The position numbers and the translations under genes were made by a program. 64,000 nucleotides of DNA from Neptunicella marina (GTDB taxonomy: Bacteria > Pseudomonadota > Gammaproteobacteria > Enterobacterales > Alteromonadaceae): assembly GCF_014270035.1 (NCBI RefSeq), contig NZ_JACNEP010000006.1:228707-292706 (forward strand), read 5' to 3'. Below the pieces are notes generated by a model, which ran no database searches, was not told the DNA's origin, and saw nothing but the letters and a program-made list of their open reading frames with translations. Shown piece by piece: positions 33,099 to 41,630 of this stretch. The stretch's first letter is position 1, and the number at the start of each line of letters is the position of its first letter.

Positions 33099-35843
33099 TT
33101 ACAGCGAATACTGCTGTTTAATCTGTTTTAAGCGCTCCTGCGACTTCGGCTGATTAAAATCGTTGTCGCTGATTTTACGTTTTGCCAATTCGGTTTGGCC
33201 GTCTTTTAGCAGGGCTTCAATGTAATTTAACCACACTTCCTGACTGGCCTGGCCGGTGTCGGTGGCTTTAGCCAAATTACGGATTGCTTGTTTGTTGTTG
33301 CCTTTGGCCAGTTGAATTTGCGCCAGAGTATCTAATGCATCCGGATTATCTGGTAATAATTGCGTCGCCATGTCTGCGTATTTTTGCGCATCATCCAATT
33401 GCTGTTTTTGTAACAACAGATAGGCCAGATTATTCAGTGCCAGAAAGTTCTTTGGATTCTGCTCTACAAGTTCGGTATAGGTTTGAATCGCATCTTCAGT
33501 ACTGCTGGAAAGCTGGCGTTCGGCTAACATGGTTTTAGTTAACTGATCGGCTGGATAGGCTTGCAGATGTTTATCAATAAGGTTGTCGGCCTGATCTTTT
33601 TGACCTGTTCTGTCCAGACACATCACTAGCATACGCAAATTAAAGGGTGTTTTTTTGTCATCGTAAGCCGCCTGAGCGTTGGGTAATGCGTTACTGACGT
33701 CACCTCTACTAAGCTGTAACTGTGCCTTAAACCCACGAATTAACGGACGTTGCAGAATTTGCTCTGGCAATTTGTCATAGCTTTTTTGCGCTTCTTCATA
33801 CTGACTTAAGCGCAACAGGAAAAGCGTTTTGATCACTTGTAGCTGGGTATTTTCACCATAGGTTTGTATTGATTGGGTGACCAAATCCAACCCTTCCTGA
33901 TACTGGCGTTTGCTTTCGAGGACAGATAATTTGCCAGACAATGCCTGAATATTTTGCGGTTGCGCTGCCAGCCACTTACTATACAGTTCGTCCGCCTTTT
34001 CTACATCATTGGTGCGTATATAAGACACACCAAGCAAACGGTAATACAAGTCTGGTGGTGTGTTTTCAGTGCTAACCGCTTCCAGCAAGTTAATGACGCT
34101 GCTGAAGTCCTGCTGAAGTAATAATGCGGAGGCATAAACCAGACGTATTTGCATATTATCCGGCTGATTTTGATGCAGTTTTTGTAGCTTTTTCACGCCT
34201 TCATCAACACGATTCTGTGCCCGCATTATGGCAAAGTAGCGTGAAATCGCCGGCATATAATCCGGATGCGCATCCAGCATATTGTTTAGTGCCGTAATGG
34301 CTTTATCAGTTTTGCCTTCAGCGGCATCCAACTCAATTAAAAGCAGTGCAGGTGATAAGTTGTCGGGCTCTACTTTTAGCGCCTGCTGATACACCTCACG
34401 GGCTTTATCCAGCGCATTTTGCTTGCTGTAAATCATGCCCTGTAACATCAGTGGCTTAATATTGTTGGGTGCGGCCTGACGCCACTTATCCGCCAGTTGC
34501 TGGGCTTTATCGATTTGATTGGTATTAAGGTAGGCAACCGCAAGAGAGGATTGTGCTTCATTTAGCGAGGGATCCATTTCCACCGCTTGCTCAAGCTTTT
34601 TAATACCTGTCAGGTCGTTGACCGATAATTGCAGCACGCCAAACTGGGTGAGTTCGTTGGCCGTTTTACCCATGGCAGATGAACGTTCAATCAGTTGTTT
34701 GGCTTCTTTAACCCGGCCTTGTTTAAGTAATTCATAACTGGTGCTGGTAAACAAATCCAGATCGTTTTCAGTCAGTGAATCAAACTGGTTCAGGGTATCT
34801 GCCGCTTTTAAATTTTCACCTAATTTGAGCTGACTGGCCGCCAGTACTTTTAGTGCTGGATGGTTATTGGGTAATTCACTGGCAGTGAAAGAAAGGTGTT
34901 TTTGCGCGGTTTCAAAATCATCCAGCGCATAAGCGGCGTAACCGGCTAAAACCCGATAAGAGGGTGATGCTGCATCTTTGGCAATGGCTTTTTCTGCAAA
35001 CTTCAGCGCGTCTTTATAGTCTTTCTGATTAAATTTGGCCATCGCTTTGTAGTAGTTAAGCGTGGCGTTTTCTGCATTAATTTTTAGGAGTTTATCTACT
35101 ATCGGCTCAGCATTTTCAGTATTGCCGGAGTCCATCCATAATTTGGCGAGTACAAACATTACCTCTGGTTCATCAGGGTTATAATCCAGATAGGTTTTAT
35201 AAGTGTCGGCAGCCTCAGTCAATTTGCCTTGTTGCATTAATAACAGTGCTTTTTGTTTTAAAGCCTGTGGCTGAGTGGGTGACTGGGTTAATACCTGATT
35301 AACTAAAGCCAGCGAGTCATCAAGTTCTTTTTTTATGGCTTTTTCATAAGCCAAAGACAGAGTTTTGAAATAGGAGTCAGTTTTATACAGTTTGATGCGT
35401 GCAATAAGCTGTTTGGCCTGAGGCTCTTTGTCCAGACGCAATAACGATTGCAGTTTGAAATAGGCTACTTGCACGGCATCGTCATCACTGAGCTGTTGTT
35501 TTTCTAACTCAATGTTACTTAAAGCAACATCGGCTTTGGTTTTTTCCAGTGCGATAGTGAGCTGAGGTAATACTTTAGATGCGCTGTATCCAAGGTCGAG
35601 GGCTTTGCTTAGTTCTTTTTCTGCACCACTGTATTCCTTGGTTTGCATATATAACTGGCCCAGTTCATACCGGGAGTCCGCATTGTCTGGTGCCAGTTGA
35701 ATGGCATTTTTATATTCAATGATTGCGCCTTTTACATCCTGTTTTTCCACCAGTTGTCTGGCGTTGGCAACATGTTCTTCTGCGGTCATTTTGCTGCAGC
35801 CTGCAAGCAGCAACATTAATGACACCAAGAGTAACTTTTTCAC
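33099..35843 (-). CDS. PrsT-like TPR-repeat lipoprotein (PEP-CTERM system type)
   Basis: A 914-residue lipoprotein with a signal peptide ending LLLAGC (lipid Cys near residue 16), then about 20 TPR units across the whole length. The N-terminal part (AIIEYKNAIQLAPDNADSRYELGQLYM and KALDLGY) matches the pattern of PrsT from PEP-CTERM/exosortase loci. GTG 35843 is chosen: AAGGA lies 7 nt upstream, and the longer form from 35897 would bury the signal peptide. No exosortase or PEP-CTERM target is in the window. The nearest co-directional genes are a putative anti-sigma and a sigma factor. Confidence 0.82.
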   Translation of the reverse strand: MKKLLLVSLMLLLAGCSKMTAEEHVANARQLVEKQDVKGAIIEYKNAIQLAPDNADSRYELGQLYMQTKEYSGAEKELSKALDLGYSASKVLPQLTIALEKTKADVALSNIELEKQQLSDDDAVQVAYFKLQSLLRLDKEPQAKQLIARIKLYKTDSYFKTLSLAYEKAIKKELDDSLALVNQVLTQSPTQPQALKQKALLLMQQGKLTEAADTYKTYLDYNPDEPEVMFVLAKLWMDSGNTENAEPIVDKLLKINAENATLNYYKAMAKFNQKDYKDALKFAEKAIAKDAASPSYRVLAGYAAYALDDFETAQKHLSFTASELPNNHPALKVLAASQLKLGENLKAADTLNQFDSLTENDLDLFTSTSYELLKQGRVKEAKQLIERSSAMGKTANELTQFGVLQLSVNDLTGIKKLEQAVEMDPSLNEAQSSLAVAYLNTNQIDKAQQLADKWRQAAPNNIKPLMLQGMIYSKQNALDKAREVYQQALKVEPDNLSPALLLIELDAAEGKTDKAITALNNMLDAHPDYMPAISRYFAIMRAQNRVDEGVKKLQKLHQNQPDNMQIRLVYASALLLQQDFSSVINLLEAVSTENTPPDLYYRLLGVSYIRTNDVEKADELYSKWLAAQPQNIQALSGKLSVLESKRQYQEGLDLVTQSIQTYGENTQLQVIKTLFLLRLSQYEEAQKSYDKLPEQILQRPLIRGFKAQLQLSRGDVSNALPNAQAAYDDKKTPFNLRMLVMCLDRTGQKDQADNLIDKHLQAYPADQLTKTMLAERQLSSSTEDAIQTYTELVEQNPKNFLALNNLAYLLLQKQQLDDAQKYADMATQLLPDNPDALDTLAQIQLAKGNNKQAIRNLAKATDTGQASQEVWLNYIEALLKDGQTELAKRKISDNDFNQPKSQERLKQIKQQYSL

Positions 35844-35971
35844 AGTAAATTCCTTTATATTAAACGGCTTACGCTCTGCTACCAGAGTATTGAACAATGC
35901 AGCTTAAGGCAACAGCTAGCCGCAGATTTGCTTGATTTAACTGCTGGGTTAGTTACGTCGGACTGGTGTCA

Positions 35972-36556
35972 TCAGCACTGATGTTTTGTCGTGGCGTTTA
36001 TCGCAACAATATGGCCTTGTTGATCAAAGTCGATCAGTACCATTTGGCCATTATTTAAATGCTGCTCAAATCGACCTTGTGCTTCCATGGCTTCCACTAA
36101 AGGCTGGGTTATCTCAACTAATTGTTTATCGCAGGTTTGTAAGCGCCAACCATCCTGATTATTGAGTAGCGTGGCAGCGGCCTGATGATGAGCCACCAAC
36201 AATTCCTGGCTTTTTAAAAAACGGGCATAATTTTGCGCTAGTTGCACCTTACCCTGTTGTGACACAGAGTTGTTGTTGGTGTTATTGCTTTCCTGATGCA
36301 GGCTGTGAACTTGCACTCTGGTGATTTGCAGAGGTTGAGCCTGGTGTTGATTCAGTTGCATATATTGAAATAACACCAGTAACGCACTTAAAGCTGTAAC
36401 ACCGAATGTCCAGTTGATTAGATTACTACTTCGGGTTGGTTTGTTACGCGCCTTATTTTTGGCCAGTAAATGCGACTTTATTGCAGACGGGCTTTTATAT
36501 TGCTGTTTACGTTGTTCGTAAAGCTGGTTTAGCTGGTCCTGATTACGCTCAGTCAT
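35972..36556 (-). CDS. Putative anti-sigma factor, single-pass membrane protein
   Basis: A 194-residue protein with a basic cytoplasmic N-terminus (1-47), one membrane helix (about 48-66) and a Gln-rich outer C-terminal region. Its start overlaps the end of the ECF sigma gene by 8 nt, which is the usual sigma/anti-sigma arrangement. No conserved zinc-binding anti-sigma motif is visible, so the role rests on position and topology. Confidence 0.6.
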   Translation of the reverse strand: MTERNQDQLNQLYEQRKQQYKSPSAIKSHLLAKNKARNKPTRSSNLINWTFGVTALSALLVLFQYMQLNQHQAQPLQITRVQVHSLHQESNNTNNNSVSQQGKVQLAQNYARFLKSQELLVAHHQAAATLLNNQDGWRLQTCDKQLVEITQPLVEAMEAQGRFEQHLNNGQMVLIDFDQQGHIVAINATTKHQC

Positions 36557-37102
36557 GGTAGCTCTCCAGTTGCTGACTTAAGCTGTTTTTGGCGTAACGC
36601 AGGCGACTTTTAACCGTTTCGATTTCTGTGTGAGTAATATCTGCAATTTGCTGCAGACTGAAACTTTCTTGCTGTAAGACAAAGGCTTCTTTTTGCTCAA
36701 ATGGCAGTTGTTGTAAGGCCAGATTGAATTGATTGAGCAGGCTGTCTTCAGCCTGATTATATGGCGCGGCTAATTGTTCGATTGCTTCATGTTGATGGTT
36801 TTTTTGTTTACGTAATTCATCAATCAAGGTATGACGTGCCATGGTAAATAACCAGGCTTTGAACTGACCGTTGGGCGATATTGTTCTTTGTTATCAATGA
36901 CTTTTAACCAGGTTTTTTGACAAACATCGGCAGCGATATGAGGATTAGCGTTGCTAAGCACAAAATGATACAGGTCATCGGCGCAACTGTTGTACAACCT
37001 CTCCAGCGCACGATTATCGTGACTGCTCAGATATTCCAGCATCAGCTCATCCGGGCTAAGCTGCTGCTGGAACCAGTTTTTGATCGCAAGCGTTATCGCC
37101 AT
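36549..37102 (-). pseudogene. ECF sigma-70 factor, interrupted by a frameshift
   Basis: Region 2 is encoded in one frame (from 37102: ALERLYNSCADDLYHFVLSN, ADVCQKTWLKVIDNKEQYRP) and region 4 in another (to 36549: DSLLNQFNLALQQLPFEQKEAF, SLQQIADITHTEIETVKSRL). Adding one base near 36871-36875 joins them into a normal 184-residue ECF factor reading QYRP-NGQFKAWLFTMARHTLIDELR. Either a real one-base deletion or a sequencing error. The intact anti-sigma-like partner directly follows, so the unit may be active in relatives. Confidence 0.85.
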
Positions 37103-37120
37103 AAAATCAACGCGCCCTAA

Positions 37121-37759
37121 TTATTTTTGCAAATCAAAGGTTAACATGATTTTTTGATTTGGCTGAGTTAAGGCCACTCCGTTTTCAACTCTGGGTTTGT
37201 ATTTCCATTTAGCCAGTGCTCGACGGGCTTCACGATCAAAAACGCGTTTGGGTTCTGCATCGGTGATTTGAATATTCTGCACCGTACCACTCTCACTGAT
37301 ATCGAAACGAAGAGTGACATATCCCGATACACCATTGCGCAGTGCATCTATTGGATAATTGGGCTCTACCCTTACAATGGGGGTTGCCAGTCCTTCTCCG
37401 GGGATTAAAGTAGGCAAGGTTAAATCGGAGCCAGTATTTACTTTGTAATCAGGTACATAACTGGGTGTACCTCCACCTGAATCCGGCTCAGCCTCCGGAA
37501 TCACCTGTGGTTTTGGTGGCGTGACAGTTTTGGGTGGTGGAGGCAGTATTTTGCGCACATTGGGTACCGAGTCCTCCCGGTTAAATACCGGATCGATAAA
37601 TACTGTTTTAGCGGGCTCTTCAACCATCTGGCCGTCAAAACGAATTAAATACTGCATTAACCAGAACAAGGCAAACGTCATCAGGGTCGCAATCAAAGTA
37701 AAACCAAGGGCTTTGCCGATAGCATTAGGATTGAAGCTTAGGGTAGGATTAGCCTGCAT
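37121..37759 (-). CDS. TonB-family energy transducer
   Basis: A 212-residue protein: short cytoplasmic start, one membrane helix (about 17-37), proline-rich periplasmic spacer (KILPPPPKTVTPPKPQVIPEAEPD) and C-terminal TonB domain with PNYPIDALRNGVSGYVTLRFDIS and the AL-x-KWKYKP signature. It energises outer-membrane receptors such as the one at 49.4-52.5 kb. ATG 37759 is chosen since GGAG lies 6 nt upstream; an upstream ATG at 37786 lacks this. ExbB/ExbD are not adjacent. The sigma gene begins 18 nt after its stop. Confidence 0.9.
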   Translation of the reverse strand: MQANPTLSFNPNAIGKALGFTLIATLMTFALFWLMQYLIRFDGQMVEEPAKTVFIDPVFNREDSVPNVRKILPPPPKTVTPPKPQVIPEAEPDSGGGTPSYVPDYKVNTGSDLTLPTLIPGEGLATPIVRVEPNYPIDALRNGVSGYVTLRFDISESGTVQNIQITDAEPKRVFDREARRALAKWKYKPRVENGVALTQPNQKIMLTFDLQK

Positions 37760-37823
37760 ATCATGCTCCTTTTTGTTGAGGGTCATGAGTAAAACGTTTC
37801 ATCAAGGCAAAAGGGGTTAAATT

Positions 37824-38351
37824 ATTTTACCGTCAGATAAAAAAACAGCGGCGTACTGCCCAGGATGTGGTGAGCAAAGCCTGAGTAAACTGGATATCAA
37901 GCAATATAAATGTGGCAGTTGTGGTTATATTTATTATCACAATGTCGCGACTGCCGTAGGCGCCTTGATGATATGTGATGACAAATTACTGCTGGTTGAA
38001 CGCGCTAAAAATCCCGGCAAAGGTTTATTGGGCGTGCCCGGTGGTTTTGTCGATCCCTTTGAAAGTGCTGAACAGGCACTTTGCCGTGAAATTGATGAAG
38101 AAGTTGGGGTAAAAGTGGATATTCATCAACTTCAATATTTTGGTAGCTGGGCCAATGAGTATCTTTACGCTGAAATTAATTACCACACTCAGGATTTTTA
38201 TTATGTGGTTGAGTTAGCGAGCAAACCACAATTAACCTTGCAGCAAAGCGAAGTGTCTGGCGTGAAATGGCTGAGCAAACACGAGCTGGAACTTAACCAA
38301 TTGGCATTCTGCTCAGCGCGTGATGCGCTGGCAAAATGGAAAAGCAGTTAA
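37824..38351 (+). CDS. NUDIX hydrolase with N-terminal zinc ribbon, apparent ATT start
   Basis: The NUDIX box GGFVDPFESAEQALCREIDEEVG is complete. In frame upstream of the first ATG (37965) the sequence encodes a zinc ribbon, YCPGCG...YKCGSCGYIYYHN, typical of NADH-pyrophosphatase-like NUDIX proteins, so the true start is further upstream. An in-frame TAA at 37818 leaves only ATT at 37821 or 37824 as a near-cognate start; AGGGG at 37812-37816 is 7 nt before 37824. From there the protein has 175 residues. A start from ATG 37965 would lack the ribbon. The substrate is unknown. Confidence 0.75.
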   Translation: MLPSDKKTAAYCPGCGEQSLSKLDIKQYKCGSCGYIYYHNVATAVGALMICDDKLLLVERAKNPGKGLLGVPGGFVDPFESAEQALCREIDEEVGVKVDIHQLQYFGSWANEYLYAEINYHTQDFYYVVELASKPQLTLQQSEVSGVKWLSKHELELNQLAFCSARDALAKWKSS

Positions 38352-38352
38352 A

Positions 38353-40257
38353 TTACTTTATTTGATCGGCTGGCCAGTTGTCGGTGCGAAATGGTACGGC
38401 GGGTAAACCTTGTGTGTTGACTAAATTCACCTCGGGATAATCAGCCCAGGCATAACGCACGGCAACCGGGTTAGGCACTTTGTTACTGTTAACGACTATA
38501 TAGCCGTTCTCAACTCTGGCAGTAGCGGGGTAAAACTGACGGTCTTCTCCTGCGATGATAAAACCTTTGATGTCAGTATTATCTTTACTGCCCAGCCCCT
38601 CTGCAAAATCAAATTCGAGTTTTATACTGTTGCCTTGATTATGCATGGCTTTATAGGCAGGTCCGCTGGCGATGGTTGATAACCCATAAGCGATATTCTG
38701 TGCCTGTAACCATAAACGCATACCGACGTCTTGTTTATTGCGCGGATGAATATCCTGTTGGTTACCAATATCAATAGTGACCGCCATACCGGTATTATCC
38801 AGCGCCAGCGTTTGTTTTTGTGCATCGCGTAAATAGGCCCATTCGCTTTTGGGTTGCAGCGCTTTATGCGGTAAATACGCAGCCAGTTGTACAAACAAAA
38901 AGGGTAAGCCGGGGTCGTTGGCTCGTTCACGCCAGTTTTTAATTAAGGCACTGAATACGGCGTGATAATCCTGATGTTGAGCTACGTTATTTTCGCCCTG
39001 ATACCAGATTACGCCTTTGATGGCATAGGGTAAAACAGGATAAATCATCGCGTTGTATAAAAAGCCAGGTAGCCAGTTATAACGCGTTACTTTGGGCATC
39101 GGCGCTTCTAATGTATTGGAAAACAGCCATTCGCCTTGTAAATCTATTTTGTTTTCGGCAATTTGTAGCCACATTTGTTGGTCTTTACCCAGCATTACAT
39201 TGTTATCCCAGGAATTGACAACACGTAATGCGATCGTATTTGCACCTGGCTGAAATGCATTGGCGGGTAATTCAAACAATGCATCGGCTTGATTCCAGCT
39301 TTTTTGTGCGAGCAACTTTCCGTTTATAAATACCAGCGCTTCCTGCACCAGTTCGCCCATATTTAATGTTACAGGTGAGTTTGGAAGCTGATCGAGTTCA
39401 ACCGATCTCTTAATCCACACAAAATCGTTAAGTGGCTGTTTATTGGGTAATTGAAGGGTTCGCCATTGCTTGTCGTTGCTTTGCTTAAGAATGTTTGTAG
39501 CCAGCTGGGTATCACCAATGCGTGAAAATTTAAGTTGTTCTGCTTGCTCATTGTCTTGCAGTATTTGCGGCCAGTCTTTGTTATTTAAGGTTTTTTGAGC
39601 CAATGCCTGATAGGCCGGTATATCAACTAATTTTCTGGCATCAACCCAGGCTTCGGCAGGTGTACCACCCCAATTGGAATCAATAATTCCCACCGCCACA
39701 TCCTGTTGTTTATGTAACAGTTTGGCGAAAAACCATGCTACCGCAGAATAATTTCCCACCGTGTCGCGTGAAGCCATTTTCCACTGTGACTCTGGAATCA
39801 TTGATTGCGGTGACGCTGCCTGAGTATTAGGTACCTCAAAAAAACGAATAAGAGGGTAGTTGCTGTCCTCTAACTCTTTATTTAAATCATCTATGCCCCA
39901 GTCGAGTTTCCATTCCATATTCGACTGGCCACCGGCTATCCATACGTCGCCCAGATACACATCTTTAATTAACTGTCGGCGTTCACCAAGCAATTCAAGC
40001 TGGAATGGTCCACCCTTGGGCATTGCGGGTAATGTTAACTTCCAGTTACCCTTTGCATCGGCATTTACAGTGGCAGATTGGTGGTTAAAACTTAGAGTAA
40101 CAGATTGATTGGGACTGGCCGTTCCCCAGAAGTGCAGCTGCTTGTCACGCTGCAACACCATATGATCATTAAAAAGCGCAGCGAGTTGAACCGAGGCGTT
40201 GGCTTGTGTAAAAAAAGTCATTAAAAACAGTCCTAAGCTCCACCCAAATTTTCTCAT
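38353..40257 (-). CDS. Secreted sialate O-acetylesterase-type SGNH carbohydrate esterase
   Basis: A 634-residue exported esterase with signal peptide (MRKFGWSLGLFLMTFFTQANA). SGNH blocks are visible: GGQSNMEW (catalytic Ser block), GGTPAEAW, WYQGENN and DIHPRNK with the His. A beta-sandwich insert like that of glycosidases (about 270-370, FINGKLLAQKSW) divides the catalytic domain, as in sialate O-acetylesterases. In this neighbourhood of mannan/xylan enzymes it more likely removes acetyl groups from hemicellulose. Fourteen bases separate it from the AGE-epimerase gene upstream, indicating an operon. Confidence 0.88.
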   Translation of the reverse strand: MRKFGWSLGLFLMTFFTQANASVQLAALFNDHMVLQRDKQLHFWGTASPNQSVTLSFNHQSATVNADAKGNWKLTLPAMPKGGPFQLELLGERRQLIKDVYLGDVWIAGGQSNMEWKLDWGIDDLNKELEDSNYPLIRFFEVPNTQAASPQSMIPESQWKMASRDTVGNYSAVAWFFAKLLHKQQDVAVGIIDSNWGGTPAEAWVDARKLVDIPAYQALAQKTLNNKDWPQILQDNEQAEQLKFSRIGDTQLATNILKQSNDKQWRTLQLPNKQPLNDFVWIKRSVELDQLPNSPVTLNMGELVQEALVFINGKLLAQKSWNQADALFELPANAFQPGANTIALRVVNSWDNNVMLGKDQQMWLQIAENKIDLQGEWLFSNTLEAPMPKVTRYNWLPGFLYNAMIYPVLPYAIKGVIWYQGENNVAQHQDYHAVFSALIKNWRERANDPGLPFLFVQLAAYLPHKALQPKSEWAYLRDAQKQTLALDNTGMAVTIDIGNQQDIHPRNKQDVGMRLWLQAQNIAYGLSTIASGPAYKAMHNQGNSIKLEFDFAEGLGSKDNTDIKGFIIAGEDRQFYPATARVENGYIVVNSNKVPNPVAVRYAWADYPEVNLVNTQGLPAVPFRTDNWPADQIK

Positions 40258-40271
40258 CTGTGCCTCCTGGC

Positions 40272-41429
40272 TTATCTGGCCTGATTACAATACCTTACGG
40301 CTTCCGCACAGGCTAACATCAGGTGATATAAAGTACTAGCGGGTGCCATATCCATACATACCTGATTATTCTCATCTAATTGATCGACGTAGGCACCTTT
40401 GACTGTGTCTGAAATATAATATTTAAACAGCAGATTAATCGCATCTGCGGCTTTTTCTTCATAGGATTTATCGCCAGCTTGTGCCTGGGCAATGTTAGCT
40501 TTAATTAATTCGGTGATGGGCCATAAGCGCTTGGTGGGTTTAGTGACCTTGCCATCCAGTGTGGTTTCATCAAATAACAGCCCCGATTGCTCATCACGAC
40601 CTATCGCCAGCGTTTTTTCATAAAGGCTGGTGCAAATGGTATCAACCGGAGTTTGGGTAAATTGTTGGTACTTACGTAATAACCATACCCATTCCATCAT
40701 ATGACCTGGTTCGCTTAGTTCACCACGATCATTTGACACTGGCTGCCAGTCCTGCTGGAAAAATTCGAGCAAAATTTGTTTATCATGATCATAAAAACGC
40801 GTTTCAAATAAACAGTAAATTTCACCGGCCTTTGCCAGCCATTTTCCGTCATTTGTTATTTCGTAAAGCGCCAGAAAGGCTTCAAACAAGTGCATATGTG
40901 GATTTTGGCGGCGTTCCTGATAGGCATAATCACCTTCTGTCCAGCCACCCGGCGCTTGTTTGAAATGTGTGTTTATGTACTTAAGAATGTGGTTGGCACG
41001 TTCTAAATAATGGTTTTCATTGGTTAATTGATACTGATAGGCACTGGCGAGTAAGAAAAACGCAATGTCGTATAAATCTTGTCTGGCGTCGATAACCTGA
41101 TTATCCGCATCCAGCAAATGCATATAAATCCCAGGTAAATCAGGGCGGCTGGCAAATTTTTCCATAAAATTTTCAATGCCCTGATTCACCTCTTTGGCAT
41201 TTTGCATCCATCCCTGATGCGCAGCATAAGCGAATACAAACTGTTGTCGGCTTTGCACGCGTACACGTTTGTTACACGCGTTATCTGGTGTACCATCGGC
41301 GTTTAGTCGTTCGAAAACACCACCTGTGGTGGGATCAATCCCAACGGTGCTCCAAAGTGGCAGCGCTTGCTCAACCATCCAGTGTTTAAAGCGCGCGGTA
41401 GCCGCCGTTAATTCCGCAGAAATAGCCAT
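40272..41429 (-). CDS. AGE-family sugar epimerase/isomerase (mannose isomerase-like)
   Basis: A 385-residue cytoplasmic (alpha/alpha)6-barrel enzyme of the N-acylglucosamine 2-epimerase family. The order of motifs (TTGGVFERLNADGTP, RVRVQSRQQFVFAYA, NPHMHLFEAFLALYE, EPGHMMEWVWLL and the C-terminal PASTLYHLMLA) resembles D-mannose isomerases/YihS, which convert mannose to fructose. Catalytic His candidates lie in HMHLFE and GHMMEW. It precedes the esterase gene in one transcript. Epimerase versus isomerase activity is not certain. Confidence 0.82.
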   Translation of the reverse strand: MAISAELTAATARFKHWMVEQALPLWSTVGIDPTTGGVFERLNADGTPDNACNKRVRVQSRQQFVFAYAAHQGWMQNAKEVNQGIENFMEKFASRPDLPGIYMHLLDADNQVIDARQDLYDIAFFLLASAYQYQLTNENHYLERANHILKYINTHFKQAPGGWTEGDYAYQERRQNPHMHLFEAFLALYEITNDGKWLAKAGEIYCLFETRFYDHDKQILLEFFQQDWQPVSNDRGELSEPGHMMEWVWLLRKYQQFTQTPVDTICTSLYEKTLAIGRDEQSGLLFDETTLDGKVTKPTKRLWPITELIKANIAQAQAGDKSYEEKAADAINLLFKYYISDTVKGAYVDQLDENNQVCMDMAPASTLYHLMLACAEAVRYCNQAR

Positions 41430-41630
41430 GCAATTCCTTTGTCCTAAATAAAATCTGTTTTGGAAGGAGGGATCATACTGGATATGTTTTTTGCTATAAA
41501 GTACTGAAAATCTATACCTTTTATACGTACATTTGATATGACACTGTAATTGCTTTGATTTAGCATCGATCTTTGCGTATTTATTCTGATTGAAATTGTC
41601 TTAGCGTTTTCAGGGAGGGGGGAAGCGGCG

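Noticed and set aside
36549..36842. Independent short gene for sigma region 4
   Set aside because: One added base joins it to region 2 upstream with exact family spacing, so it is part of one broken gene.
37965..38351. NUDIX gene starting at the first ATG
   Set aside because: This start would cut off an evident in-frame zinc ribbon coded upstream.
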